The position numbers and the translations under genes are program-made. Of a stretch of DNA of 64,000 nt, positions 1 to 17,486 are shown piece after piece (the stretch's first letter is position 1; each line of letters opens with the position of its first letter). Source of the DNA: Cacajao melanocephalus (Eukaryota; Chordata; Mammalia; Primates; Pitheciidae); the NCBI GenBank assembly GCA_963573385.1, contig CAUYLG010021616.1, positions 80,214 to 144,213 of the forward strand, read 5' to 3'. The notes below the pieces were generated by a model. That model saw only the letters and a program-made list of their open reading frames with translations. It made no database searches and was not told where the DNA came from.

Positions 1-665
<665 letters not shown>

Positions 666-941
666 GTCTGAGTTGAGCCTGCTTCCTCCCTTCCTACCTT
701 CACTGATTCTCTGAACCTCCCTCTCCTCGCCTGTAACATAGATTGTATGAGGACTCCCTGAGATCATCTACTTCAAGCCCTTGGTGTAGGCTAACTACCC
801 AAAAGGCAATCACAACGGCACAGGGAGGGCTGTGACTTGCCTGGAGATGCACTGCACCATCTCTCCCATCCTCGGTCATTCACGCCGTTATTGATTCACC
901 AGGCACCCACTCCGTGTCCAGCAGGGCTCTGGGGACCCCAG

Positions 942-2429
942 ATGGACACTGCTATGGAAGCCGACCTGGGTGCCACCACCGGCCACAGGCCCCGCACAGA
1001 GCTGGACGACGAGGACTCCTACCCCCAGGGTGGCTGGGACACAATCTTCCTGGTGGCTCTACTGCTCCTTGGGCTGCCAGCCAATGGGCTGATGGCGTGG
1101 CTGGCTGGCTCCCAGGCCCGGCACGGAGCAGGCACGCGTCTGGCGCCGCTCCTGCTCAGCCTGGCCCTCTCTGACTTCTTGTTCCTGGCGGCAGCAGCCT
1201 TCCAGATCCTGGAGATCCAGCATAGGGGGCACTGGCCGCTGGGGACAGCTGCCTGCCGCTTCTACTACTTCCTATGGGGTGTATCCTACACCTCTGGCCT
1301 CTTCCTGCTGGCCGCCCTCAGCCTGGACCGCTGCCTGCTGGCACTGTGCCCACATTGGTACCCTAGGCACCGCCCTGCCCGCTTGCCCCTCTGGGTCTGC
1401 GCCGGGGTCTGGGTGCTGGCCACGCTCTTCAGCGTGCCATGGCTGGTCTTCCCCGAGGCCACAGTCTGGTGGTACGACCTGGTCATTTGTCTGGACTTCT
1501 GGGACAGCGAGGAGCTGCCACTGCGGATGCTAGAGGTCCTGGGTGGCTTCCTGCCTTTCCTCCTGCTGCTAGTCTGCCACGTGCTCACCCAGGCCTCGGT
1601 CTGTCACACCTGCCGCCGCCAACTGCAGCCCACAGCCTGCCGGGGCTTCAGTCGTGTGGCCAGGACCATTCTGTGGGCCTACGTGGTCCTGCGGCTGCCA
1701 TACCAGCTGGCCCAGCTGCTCTATCTGGCCTTCCTATGGGACATCTACCCTGGCTACCTGCTCTGGGAGGCCCTGGTCTACTCCGACTACCTGATCCTGC
1801 TCAACAGCTGCCTCAGCCCCTTCCTCTGCCTCATGGCCAGCGCCGACCTCTGGGCCCTGCTGCGCTCCGTGCTCTCGTCCTTTGCGGCAGCTCTCTGCGA
1901 GGAACGGCCAGGTAGCTTCATACCAGCTGAGCCACAGACCCAGCTGGACTCTGAGGGCCCAACTCTGCCAGGGCCAATGGCGGAGGCCCAGCCACAGATG
2001 GATCCTTTGGCCCAGCCTCAGGTGAACCCCACAGCCCAGCCACGATCGGATCCCACAGCCCAGGCACAGCTGAATCCCACAGCCCAGTCACAGCTAAACC
2101 CCACGGCCCAGACACAACTGAACCCCACGGCCCAGCCACGATCGGATCCCACAGCCCAGGCACAGCTGAATCCCACAGCCCAGGCACAGCTAAACCCCAC
2201 AGCCCAGCCGCAGCTGAACCCCACGGCCCAGCCACAGTCAGACACTGAGGCCCAGACCCCTGGACCTGATGCCAGTTCTGTGCCCAGTCCCTGTGACGAA
2301 GCCTCCCAGGCCCCATCCTTGCATCCCACCCTAGGGGCCCCTGAGAACCCAGCCACTCCTCCTGCCTCTGAAGGAGAAAGCCCCAGTGGCACCCCACCAG
2401 AGGAGACCCCAGGCACAGGCCCCACTTGA
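942..2429 (+). CDS. GPR152: Orphan class A G-protein-coupled receptor GPR152
   Basis: A single-exon frame of 495 codons plus a TGA stop. The frame is open back to 837 but has no earlier ATG, so 942 (MDTAMEADLG) is the start, as in human. Seven hydrophobic segments run from about residue 34 to 310, typical of a plasma-membrane receptor. The usual class A motifs are altered: the DRY position reads DRC (LDRCLLAL), and the helix-7 NPxxY region reads as LNSCLSPFLCLM. The ligand is unknown for the family, and weak or unusual G-protein coupling is an inference from these motifs. The cytoplasmic tail carries a proline/glutamine-rich tandem repeat that makes this copy about 25 residues longer than human as I remember it. 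No AATAAA lies close downstream. Confidence 0.95.
   Translation: MDTAMEADLGATTGHRPRTELDDEDSYPQGGWDTIFLVALLLLGLPANGLMAWLAGSQARHGAGTRLAPLLLSLALSDFLFLAAAAFQILEIQHRGHWPLGTAACRFYYFLWGVSYTSGLFLLAALSLDRCLLALCPHWYPRHRPARLPLWVCAGVWVLATLFSVPWLVFPEATVWWYDLVICLDFWDSEELPLRMLEVLGGFLPFLLLLVCHVLTQASVCHTCRRQLQPTACRGFSRVARTILWAYVVLRLPYQLAQLLYLAFLWDIYPGYLLWEALVYSDYLILLNSCLSPFLCLMASADLWALLRSVLSSFAAALCEERPGSFIPAEPQTQLDSEGPTLPGPMAEAQPQMDPLAQPQVNPTAQPRSDPTAQAQLNPTAQSQLNPTAQTQLNPTAQPRSDPTAQAQLNPTAQAQLNPTAQPQLNPTAQPQSDTEAQTPGPDASSVPSPCDEASQAPSLHPTLGAPENPATPPASEGESPSGTPPEETPGTGPT
1986..2249 (+). repeat. 24-bp coding minisatellite in GPR152 tail
   Basis: Eleven head-to-tail 24-bp units each begin GCCCAG and encode eight residues of the form AQxQLNPT or AQPRSDPT. 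Units start at 1986, 2010, 2034 and so on to 2226. Units 3 and 4 (2034, 2058) are identical to units 7 and 8 (2130, 2154), so a 96-bp four-unit block seems to have been duplicated. The frame is kept throughout. Confidence 0.95.
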
Positions 2430-3639
2430 GGGTCCAGGAATGCCCAGGCCTGCCAGAGCAGCAAAAGAGCCCGGGGGAAACAGAGGAACCAGCCAGTCAG
2501 ACAGGCGGGGAGCCATGGACAGCACTGTCCTGGAAAACCCTGCTGAGTCCCTCGGGCCTGGAGGGAGGACTTGAGGGAGGGGAAACTAACCAGCCAAAAG
2601 TCTCAGGCAGTTCCATATCAGCGTCCCCTGCTCCCAGCCACCAGCCTCTTCCATGGTTGCCCCCAACACACACACAGTTGCCCAACAGCCCCCGAACCAC
2701 AGCTAATGGCGTCTTGCCGGGTTCTGTCCCTCAACACCCCAGACCCTGCTGACAGTTCTCCCCTGGGCCTCAGTCATGCTGGAGGAAGACAGCAGGGGGC
2801 ACTTTCCCGGGCTTGACCTGACCTCCCTTTCACCCTTCCCTCCCTCTCCTCCTCCGGGTCCCATCCTCCAGCCTGAACACAAGGACGCAAAACAAAAAAG
2901 TCCCTGCAGAGAAGGGGGTCTCCTGGGAGCCACCAGCCCCAAGCAGGAGCCCGAGGCCTGGTGACCCACAAGCTGGCCTGGCATGGCCAAGCCTGCTCCA
3001 GCAGTCCCCTGCCCCCACCAGTCACTGAGGCCGGGGCAGGGTCTCCCCAGCAAGGTGCCAGGAGAAGAGGCCAGAGCTGCCTAGCCTGGATTCAAATCCA
3101 GCTCTGCCATGTCCTAGCTGCACGACTCTGGAGGAGTGACTTCACCTTCTGAGCTCCCGTGTCATTGGCCATTGTGAGGATGAAATGAGAAAGTGTGTAA
3201 GGCACCCAAGAGTGTGACGCACGGAGGGGCTGGGTGAACTGGTGTTGTTTTCCTTCAGCCACATACAGGGATGTCCCTTTAGGGGCTGGGGATGAATGGA
3301 GGAGGCAGCAGGGAGAGCCACCACCTGGCCCAAGCGTGTGGGATCTTGCGATGCATTGGGGCTGCAGACACCCAGGTGCCTATGATCAGAGGGCCACCTC
3401 TGTGCCTTACAGGGCTATAGAGGACTTCAAAGTCTGACTCTATTTAAAAGTTCAATTAGCATCTACCTGCTCCCCACCCACATGGAGGGCTGCATGGGAT
3501 TCTCTGTGGGGGCTGCAGGTAAGGAGGCCCCGATCCTGCCTGAACAGCAGCCTCCTTCTGTCTAAGCCCAAGTACACAGATGGGAAGTTGTAAAGCACAC
3601 AGAGCTCGGGCACCAGTGGTTCTAGAAAGGGCAAATGCT
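2430..3639. other. GPR152 3' flank with a MIR-like fossil
   Basis: No coding exon is visible. About 3085-3215 resembles a MIR element (TCCAGCTCTGCC followed by the TGACTTCA-type core). The rest is unique GC-rich sequence. No clear poly(A) signal for GPR152 is seen; the first AATAAA on this strand is at 5105. Confidence 0.6.
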
Positions 3640-5265
<1,626 letters not shown>

Positions 5266-5318
5266 CTTGGTCAGCCAGGGCAGTGGATACTCAAGAAGGG
5301 ACTAAGCAAAGTAGCTGG

Positions 5319-5775
5319 TGTTGTACTGGAGCGAGCATAGGCAGTCAACACCAAGACAAAAGTATGCTAAATTGCAAGGCCTTTATTGCCGGCGGCCATG
5401 GAGGACTCACGTCTCTCCAACTCGTGGCCCCGAAAGGAGGGTGTCAAGATTATGCTAGTAAACCACCTCGGGGTGAGGGTGAGGGGCGGGGGTGGACATT
5501 CCGTAAATCACCTCCTGGGCGGAGATGAGGGTGAGGGGCTTCAGACATTCTGATTGTTACTTAAGTGGTTCACAGAAGTCAAGATAAGGGTTAATTTACA
5601 CATTGTCTGGGTAGGGTGGAAATTACAGAACTTAGTTACATATTACAAGTCGCAGGGGCCAAGATGGCGTGGGTTTGGACTGCTTGCCTGTCACCTCAGG
5701 GTTACAGAGAGCAGTTTCAACAGAAAGCCGAGGTATGGTTGAGGTATGCAGTATTATGGGGCTTTTACCAAGTCA
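5319..5775 (-). mobile_element. Solitary LTR candidate (endogenous retrovirus)
   Basis: A 457-bp block begins TGTTGTAC and ends AAGTCA on the plus strand, so both strands read TG...CA. Identical AGCTGG copies lie at 5313-5318 and 5777-5782 and look like a target-site duplication. On the minus strand an AATAAA (plus 5382-5387) precedes a short tail ending in ACAACA, as in R-U5 of an LTR. No retroviral gene is attached, so it would be a solo LTR. The 6-bp repeat would suit a betaretrovirus-like (ERV2) origin, but I do not recognise the family. Confidence 0.6.
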
Positions 5776-5885
5776 GAGCTGGTGCCCCAGAGCCGCCAGC
5801 CTGAGGGAGGCAGGGCAGACTCCACCTGTGGGACAGGATGGGGTGGAATGCCTGAAGGGTTTTGCAGGATAAAGAGGAGCTCTCA

Positions 5886-6851
5886 GGCCAGGCATGGTGG
5901 CTCATGCCTGTAATCCCAGCACTTTGGGAGGCCAAGGCAAGCAGATCAGCTGAGGTCAGGAGTTTGAGACCAGCCTGGCCAACATGGTGAAACCTCGTCT
6001 CTACTAATACAAAAATTAGCCAGGCATGGCGGCACATGCCCGTAATCCCAGCTACTTGGGAGGCTGAGGCAGGAGAATTGCTTGAACCCAGGAGGTGCAG
6101 ATTGTGTAACCCCCAAGGGGTTCACCTTGCCTGCTGCCTACAAGAGCTGATTCACTAAGACAGGGAAATTGCTATAGAGAAAGAGTAATTCACGCAGAGT
6201 CGGCTGTGCAGGAGACTGGAGTTTATTATTATTCAAATCAGTCTCCCTGAGCATTCTTGGGGAGCAGAGTTTTTAAGGATAACTTGGTGGGTGAGGGGAA
6301 TCCAGTGAGCCAGGAGTGCTGATTGGTCAGGGATGAAATCGTAGGGAGTCAAAGCCATCTTCTTGCGCTGTCAATTCCTGGATGGGGGCCACAGGATCAG
6401 ATGAGCCAGTTTATTGATGTGGGTGGGGCTAGCTGATCCATCAAGTGCAGGATCTGCAAAATACCTCAAGGGCTGATCTTAGGAGCAGTTTAGGGAGGGG
6501 AGGAATCTTGTCACCTCCAGCTGCATGACTCCTGAACCATCATTTCTAATTTTGTGGCTAATGTGAGTCCTCAGAGGCAGTCAAGTCCCCAGGCAACAAG
6601 GAAGTCTGCTTTGGGAAAGGGCTGTGACCATCTTTGAGCCATAAACTAAGTTTCTTCCAAAGTGAGTTCAGTCTACTCCCGGAAGTGAACAAGGGCAGCT
6701 TAGAGGTTAGAAGCAAGATGGAGTGCGTTAAGTTAGATCTCTTTCACTCTCAGTCATAGTTTTGCAAAGGCAGTTTCAGTTGCAGTGAGCCGAGATCATG
6801 ACACTGCACTCCCCGCTGGGCAACAGAGCGAGACTCCATCTCAAAAAAAAA
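5886..6851 (+). mobile_element. Alu split by a later LTR insertion
   Basis: Alu sequence runs 5886-6104 and resumes at 6779-6851. The split element is bracketed by one target-site duplication, AAGAGGAGCTCTC at 5872-5884 and AAGAGGAGTTCTC at about 6852-6864. This shows that the two pieces were one Alu. Confidence 0.88.
6105..6778 (-). mobile_element. Solitary LTR nested inside an Alu
   Basis: A 674-bp block runs TGTAACCCCC...GGCAGTTTCA on the plus strand, so it reads TG...CA on the minus strand. In minus-strand order it has a CCAAT box (plus 6322-6326), an A/T-rich TTAAAAA (about 6269-6277), AATAAA (plus 6223-6228) and an end GGGGGTTACA. This is the U3-R-U5 order of a gammaretrovirus-like (ERV1) LTR. 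Flanking bases ATTG and GTTG fit a 4-bp target duplication with one change. No internal viral genes remain. Confidence 0.82.
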
Positions 6852-6864
6852 AAGAGGAGTTCTC

Positions 6865-8392
6865 CTAGTGGCCCACGGAGGAGGGTTCTGTGTTGGAGAA
6901 AATGGGCATGAAGGTGGGCTTACCTCCAAGACATTGCCCAGCCACGACCTCCTGCCTACCACATCCCAGGGGGGCCAGGCTCCTGCTGCCATCTGGGAGA
7001 CTCGCTCCTTCTCCAGGTGAGCGATGCCCTTCCTTCCTTCTCCTTCATGGGCTCCAGACATTGATTCTGAGAGCTGTGATTATGAATATTGCTCAATTCT
7101 ATATTCAGGGTTGCTGCTCATTCATTTCATTCCTCATACATTACTTGATCCCATACTACGTGTTGGGTCTTGTTCTTGGTGCTGGGAATACTGCGGGAAA
7201 ATAGGCAAAGTCCTTACCCTCAATTTGCTGACATCCTGGTGGAGGCTGACACAAAACAAATGCACCAATAAGCACCTGATAGGACATCAGGGGCGCCGGA
7301 GAAGAACACAGGCGGGTGCTGGCTCACACCTGTAATCCGAGTTTTGGGAGGCTGAGGCAGGACTGCTTGAGGCCAGGAGTGTGGGACCAGCCCGGGCAAC
7401 ATAGGAGACCCCCGTGTCTACAAAAATAAAAATTAGCTAGGCATGGTGATGCATGCCTGTAGTCCCAGCTACTTGGGAGCCTGAGGTGGGAGGACTGAGC
7501 CCCAGAGAGTGAGGCTGCAGTGAGCTAGGACTGCACCACTGCGCTCCAGCCTGGGCAACAGAGACAGACCCTGTCTCCAAAAAAAGAACAATGCAGTCAG
7601 CATAAGTAAGGGCCAGAGAGTGGCTGGGTAAGGAGTGGGCAGGGAGAGCCCTAGGAGGAGGTGACGTGTGACAAGAGGCCTGGAGCAAGTGGGGAATGGA
7701 GCCTCATTGGGATCGGAGGGAAGCACTTCCAGATGGAGAGAACAGGATGTGGCCAGGCCTTGCGGTGGGATCATCTATATGATCCTTCCAGCCCCAGGGT
7801 TTACAGAGCAGTAGGAAAAGCAAGGACTTTGGACCCAAGCCGAAGGGGATTGCACCGGGCTGGGTGACCTCAGGCAAGCACCGCACCTCTCTGTGCCTGT
7901 TTCCTCAACCGGTGTGGCAATGGGAATGAGATGGGGTACAAGCCCCAGATCACCCTCAGACACACAGCGGGGGCTTCTTGTAGCCAGAGACAAGGCTCCT
8001 GTGGTTTCTGCTCTCCCAGCCTTCCTCTTCTACCCCTCTCTTTCCGGGAAAGGGACAGTGCCATTGGTCAGCCAGGGCAGTGGATACTCAAGGAAGGAAT
8101 AAGGAAAGTGGCTGCTGGCCTAAGGGAGGGGGCACACTCCACCAGTGTAACAGGATGGGGTGGATCTGGAGAGGCCAGTCTGGGCTCCTTGTCACAGGAG
8201 CTGACTAGAGGAAGAGAGAGGCCTCTGGACGGACCTCCAAGGGAGATGGTGGGGGAAAGAAGGCAAAGTGCAAGGGCCTTGCCAGCCATGGCCCCCTTTG
8301 GAACTGTAATAAGAAGGCTCGGCAGAATGCACAAGTGTCCACCCAGAAGAATGAGACTCCTGGGTCTCCCAGTCCATAATGCACTGCTGTTT
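6865..8392. other. Intergenic with one Alu and old L2/MIR-like sequence
   Basis: Positions 7110-7262 resemble an ancient L2 3' segment. A plus-strand Alu lies at 7310-7587. Positions 7825-7935 resemble a MIR. Positions 8064-8150 repeat sequence that flanks the LTR at 5266-5318 and 5796-5850. No coding exon is supported. Confidence 0.6.
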
Positions 8393-9091
<699 letters not shown>

Positions 9092-9189
9092 TTAACCAAG
9101 AGCATGAACTTTTATAACTTAAAAAGAGGCACGTGAACATATCCACTGTCCGTGTAGATTCTGCATTTGTTGAGGGCCACAATGGGGCG

Positions 9190-9720
9190 CCTTGGAGGTG
9201 TGCGTTCGGGGGGGTGCGGCCGGGAAGGCGGGGCCTCACCCAATCCCGGAGATTCCTGCGGATGCCACTGTGAGGAGCAGGACGGCGAAGGAGCCCCGGG
9301 TCCGCGGCCAGGCTGCTGCCGCACCTGCGAGGCCTCCGCGGCGGACGCCGTCGGCCCCGCCCCGCCCCTTCTTCCCAAGGGGCTACAGAGGGAGGCTCCC
9401 CACCGGGTCCTGGGGGCGGGGCTCTCCCTGGCCCCGCCCCCGGCGGCCCCGCTCCCAGCGCCCCGGCGCAGCTCAGCCTCACGCCCCGCCCCTCCGCGCG
9501 TGACCTCGGCCCCCCCTTCGCGAGCCCCTGCCCCGCCCCCGCCCCCGCCCCCGCCCTGGGTCCCTCTGTCACTTCCTGAATCCCGCTTCCTGCTTCCCAG
9601 AGTCCGGGATCCGGAGCCGCCCGAAGTCGGTGCCGCAGCCCCCGGCGCCCCCGGTGAGCGCGGCAGGGCCGGGGCGGGGGGCGAGGGCGGGGCTGCAGGG
9701 GCGGGGCTGAGGGGGGATTG
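9190..9720 (+). promoter_or_regulatory. CORO1B: CORO1B CpG-island promoter and first non-coding exon
   Basis: The stretch is very GC- and CpG-rich, with a run of Sp1-type GC boxes at 9532-9557. Several CTTCCT/ETS-type sites follow (9570-9598). A donor site CCCCG|GTGAGCG at 9653/9654 ends a probable 5'UTR exon that begins near 9590. It would splice to the ATG exon at 10356. Alternative upstream first exons cannot be excluded. Confidence 0.75.
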
Positions 9721-10333
9721 CGGGTCCCAGGAACCCTTCCCCTACCCTACGCCCCACTCTTAATCCCACTCCCCTTGGCCGCCCAGCCTCTCCTCTCCTA
9801 GGCGAGGTTCCCTGGAAGTTGGGCTCCTAGTTCATCCTGCACCCTGATCCAAGGTCCCTCTGGGTTGCCTTCGCAGCCGGCAGCTGCGTCCCGACCCCCG
9901 TTCCCTCCTGGGGGCCATGCCGGGGCTCCCTGCACATTCCCTGGGACTCAGAACCGGGGCCTCACTCGGCCCCACAGTAAAGAGACCTTTCCTGCCTCAT
10001 CTCTCTTTCCCATTACCCAGCCTCCAAATCTCTGGGCAGGAAGGAGGCTGCTCCCGACTGGCTGGGACCTACAGCAGAACTGAGTGCTCTCCAGCCCTGG
10101 CACCTCCCACCTCCCAACCCGCACACACACCAGAGCCAGGGAGGGGCCTTGCGTCCTGTGAAGCCCCTCAGGACTCAGCGGTGGTCAGAGCCGGGCGGTG
10201 CATTTACCCCTCAGATCACTGCCAGGCTCTGCACCTGTGACCCCATTCTGTAATTGGGGAAACTGAGACCCAGGTGGGTGATGGTGGCCGGGCCCCCAGT
10301 AGGCGCTGGGGTTGTTGGGATGGGCCGCGCTGA

Positions 10334-14580
<4,247 letters not shown>

Positions 14581-14875
14581 GACCACAGCCATGTGCCACC
14601 TTCATCTCCTCTGCCCCCTTCCCACTCAGCTTCTGCTGGCTGGTGGCACCAGGCTAGCTGGCTGCCCAGGGCCTCTGAGGCAGCAGGGGTCAGTTCCCAC
14701 CCCGACCCATCCCGGACCCAGGCCGAAGCCACCAACCAGCTTTCCTCATTGTTGCTGTGGAGGATTTCTACGCCCAGGCGAGCTCCTCGACCTCTGAGGG
14801 ACCATCTCTCTGACCACGGCCCAGACCTCCCTCCCCAGAGGAAGCGGGAGGGTGGGATCTATATTTTCATTCCAA

Positions 14876-14881
14876 AATAAA
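14876..14881 (+). terminator. CORO1B: CORO1B poly(A) signal
   Basis: AATAAA about 300 nt after the CORO1B stop codon, giving a short 3'UTR ending near 14895-14905. Confidence 0.85.
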
Positions 14882-15199
14882 ATTCTCTTTTTAAAAGCCA
14901 GGCTGACCTGCCGCTGCAAGGGTGGGGCTGGGAAGTCTGGAAACCTGGAGACAGATGATGTCACGAGTCACACATGTGCAGAACGTCTTGGGGCAGTGAG
15001 CAGCCCCACAGACATGGCTCCCCTGGGTTCTGGCAGGCAGGGAAACTGAGGCAGAGGACCTGAGCATACATGCTGCATTCAGCTTCAAGCTGGTGCTGCT
15101 TCTCCCTCAGAGGACAGGCCCTGAAGCCCAGCCGCCTCTGGAGAGACCCGGGAGGGTCTGGTGTGGACCAGGGGTCCTGTAGCAGGGAGGGGCAAGTGG

Positions 15200-15323
15200 G
15201 GTACTGTGGGCAGGAAGCGGAAACACGGGCCACCCTTCGCTGCAGGCGAGCACTGAGCTCACTTCTCGCTCGACGCAGCCAGAGCTGGAGGTGGGTGCCT
15301 GGCGCGGAGGGGCCTGTGGACCA
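15200..15323 (+). promoter_or_regulatory. PTPRCAP: PTPRCAP promoter / 5'UTR with RUNX-ETS motifs
   Basis: TGTGGG (15205-15210), AGGAAG (15212-15217) and GCGGAA (15217-15222) form a compact RUNX-ETS cluster about 110 bp before the ATG. Such clusters are common in lymphoid promoters and fit PTPRCAP's T/B-cell expression. No TATA box is seen. The exact start site is inferred. Confidence 0.55.
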
Positions 15324-17162
15324 ATGGTGAGCCTCGGAGCCCCCGGGATCTTGGGTTGGGGGCCACAGGAGGTTGGGGCTGGAATGTCTGGGTACCAAGA
15401 GCTGAGAAGGGCCCCACACTGGCCCTGGGTAAGAGGTGAAACCTAAAAGGAGTGTGGCAGAGGCTAGGCCTTTCTCTCACCTAAGCCGGGCTCCCTGGGA
15501 CTCTGGGTATGGCTCCTAGCACCCCACACTGGGCCCCCTCAGGAACCCTGGGAAGGCCCTCACCTGGTCTTCTGGTGAGCAGGAACTTGCATTCCTGGAG
15601 CCTGGACAGACAGCCTGGGGTGGTGAGGGGTGCTGGCTGTACCTCGGCACCCCTCCCCCGACATTCCCCCATCTAGCCTGTTCCGACCGCAGACTTCCTC
15701 TGGCAGCTGCGCCAGCCTCCCCCAGCCCCCGGCCCTTCTCGCCTGGGGCCCCCAGGGACTGGGAGTGGAACGGAAACCCTGCAGCTGGGGCAGCCCCGTG
15801 GTGGGAGGGAGGAAGAGGGGCCTCACGGACCCCCGGCTGGGGACCTGGCCAAGCAGAGAATGAGCAGTTGCCTCCAGGTGGGTTAGGCCCCTCCATCCCC
15901 TATCCCAGGCCTGACACCAGCTAGCAGCCTCCTTCCCTCCCACCCTCTCCTCCCCCACCCACCCAGGCAACCTAGACACATTTAACCCAAACTTACTGAG
16001 CACCTACTAACATGCTTGACCCAGAAAGCCCCTGTCTCCTAGCAGCTTACTGTGGGAGGTAGATGAGATGACAGACATACAAAATTAGTACCATTATCTC
16101 CTGCATTAGGCGGCATGGGAGAAGAAAGGCAGTGTGAGTGCTGGGGGTGCTGGGGTGGGCTGCAGGGATTAACAGGGGAGAGATGAAGGTCAGGTTCAGC
16201 CTCACGGGGGGTGAAGTTTGAGCATGGTGAACAGCCATACAGCACCGGGGAGGGGAGGGTGGAGCCTTCCGAGCAGAGGGAACAGCCAGTGCAAAGTACC
16301 CAGGCAGGCAGCTCAGTGCAGCGGTGGGGGAGGTGCAGCGGTAGGGAGGAGGTTGGAGGGATGGGGGCTGATCTCATAGGGCCAGAGCTTGGTTGACCAA
16401 ATAAGGCCTTGGGCTTTTCTGCTTGGCTGTCCCAAGAGGATCCAGAAGAGAAAAAAGGCAAGTGGTCTTGGTTACCCAGCCTGCCCCGCACGCGGCTCCC
16501 ACCCCCGGTGCTGAGCCCTCTGAGCCCCTGCCTGTCTCCCACAGGCTCTGCCCTGCGCCCTAGGGCTCGGGATGCTGCTGGCCCTACCAGGGGCCTTGGG
16601 CTCGGGTGGCGCTGAGGAGGACAGCGTGGGCTCCAGCTCTGTCACCGTTGTTCTGCTGCTGTTGCTGCTCCTGCTGCTGGCCACTGGCCTGGCACTGGCC
16701 TGGCGCCGCCTCAGCCGTGACTCAGGGGGCTACTACCACCCAGCTCGCCTGGGTGCTGCGCTGTGGGGCCGCACGCAGCGCCTGCTCTGGGCCAGCCCCC
16801 CGGGCCGCTGGCTGCAGGCCCGAGCTGAGCTGGGGTCCCCAAACAATGACCTTGAGCGGCAGGAGGATGAGCAGGATGCAGACTATGACAACGTCGCGGA
16901 TGGTGGCCTGCAGGCTGACCCCAGGGAAGGCAAGCAGCGGTGCGGAGAGGCGCCCAGCCCGGAGCAGGTCCCTGTGCAGGCTGAGGAAGCCAGAGACAGT
17001 GACGCAGAGGGGGACCTGGTCCTCAGCTCCCCAGGGCCGGCAAGCGCAGGGGGCAGTGCTGAGGCCCTGCTGAGTGACCTGCACGCCTTTGCTGGCAGTG
17101 CAGCCTGGGATGACAGTGCTAGGGCAGCTGGGGCCCAGGGCCTCCATGTCACCGCACTGTAG
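15324..17162 (+). CDS. PTPRCAP: CD45-associated protein (PTPRC-associated protein, LPAP)
   Basis: Two coding exons: 15324-15326 (the ATG alone, donor CCAATG|GTGAGC) and 16545-17162. Spliced, they give 206 aa, the human length, beginning MALPCALGLG. Residues 1 to about 20 are a hydrophobic leader and about 34-55 a leucine-rich membrane helix (SVTVVLLLLLLLLLATG). An acidic cytoplasmic tail follows, with EDEQDADYDNVADGG and SDAEGD motifs as candidate phosphorylation sites. The protein is a transmembrane partner of the phosphatase CD45 in lymphocytes and is stabilised by it. A later in-frame ATG at 16572 would give 196 aa without the first exon. The 1.2-kb intron holds L2-like sequence (about 15960-16400). 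Confidence 0.97.
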
Positions 17163-17368
17163 AGGCCTGTCTTGGTGTCCCATCCCTGTCACGGCCGCTC
17201 AACCCGTGTGCCTCTGCTTCCCAAGATGCCATGGCTGGACTGGACCCCCACTCCACTTGGCCACGCCTCAGACTGCCACCCCTGATCATTTCCCAAGCCC
17301 ATGTGCCCCCCCACTCACCACGGGAAGGTCTCCACCCCCAATCCCAGAAGCATCAGGCAAACATTTAA

Positions 17369-17374
17369 AATAAA
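17369..17374 (+). terminator. PTPRCAP: PTPRCAP poly(A) signal
   Basis: AATAAA about 205 nt after the stop codon. The convergent RPS6KB2 signal lies only about 115 bp away on the other strand. Confidence 0.85.
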
Positions 17375-17486
17375 ACCCCTCCAGCCTGTGGCCCTGTGGT
17401 CCTACAGAGACCTCTCCCCTGATCCAACCCACCCCTGCCCCCAGGAGTGCAGGGGAAAGAGCCAGGTCAGTACCATGATTCAGCCC

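Noticed and set aside
837..941. A 35-codon upstream extension of GPR152
   Set aside because: The frame is open but begins with TTG and has no ATG before 942, so it is untranslated upstream sequence.
1918..2464. Long minus-strand frames opposite the GPR152 tail
   Set aside because: They are a by-product of the 24-bp repeat, which is open in several frames. No independent gene signal is present.
5319..6778. A longer provirus joining the two LTR candidates
   Set aside because: The two blocks have unrelated sequence, and there is ordinary Alu and flank sequence between them, so they are not the two ends of one provirus.
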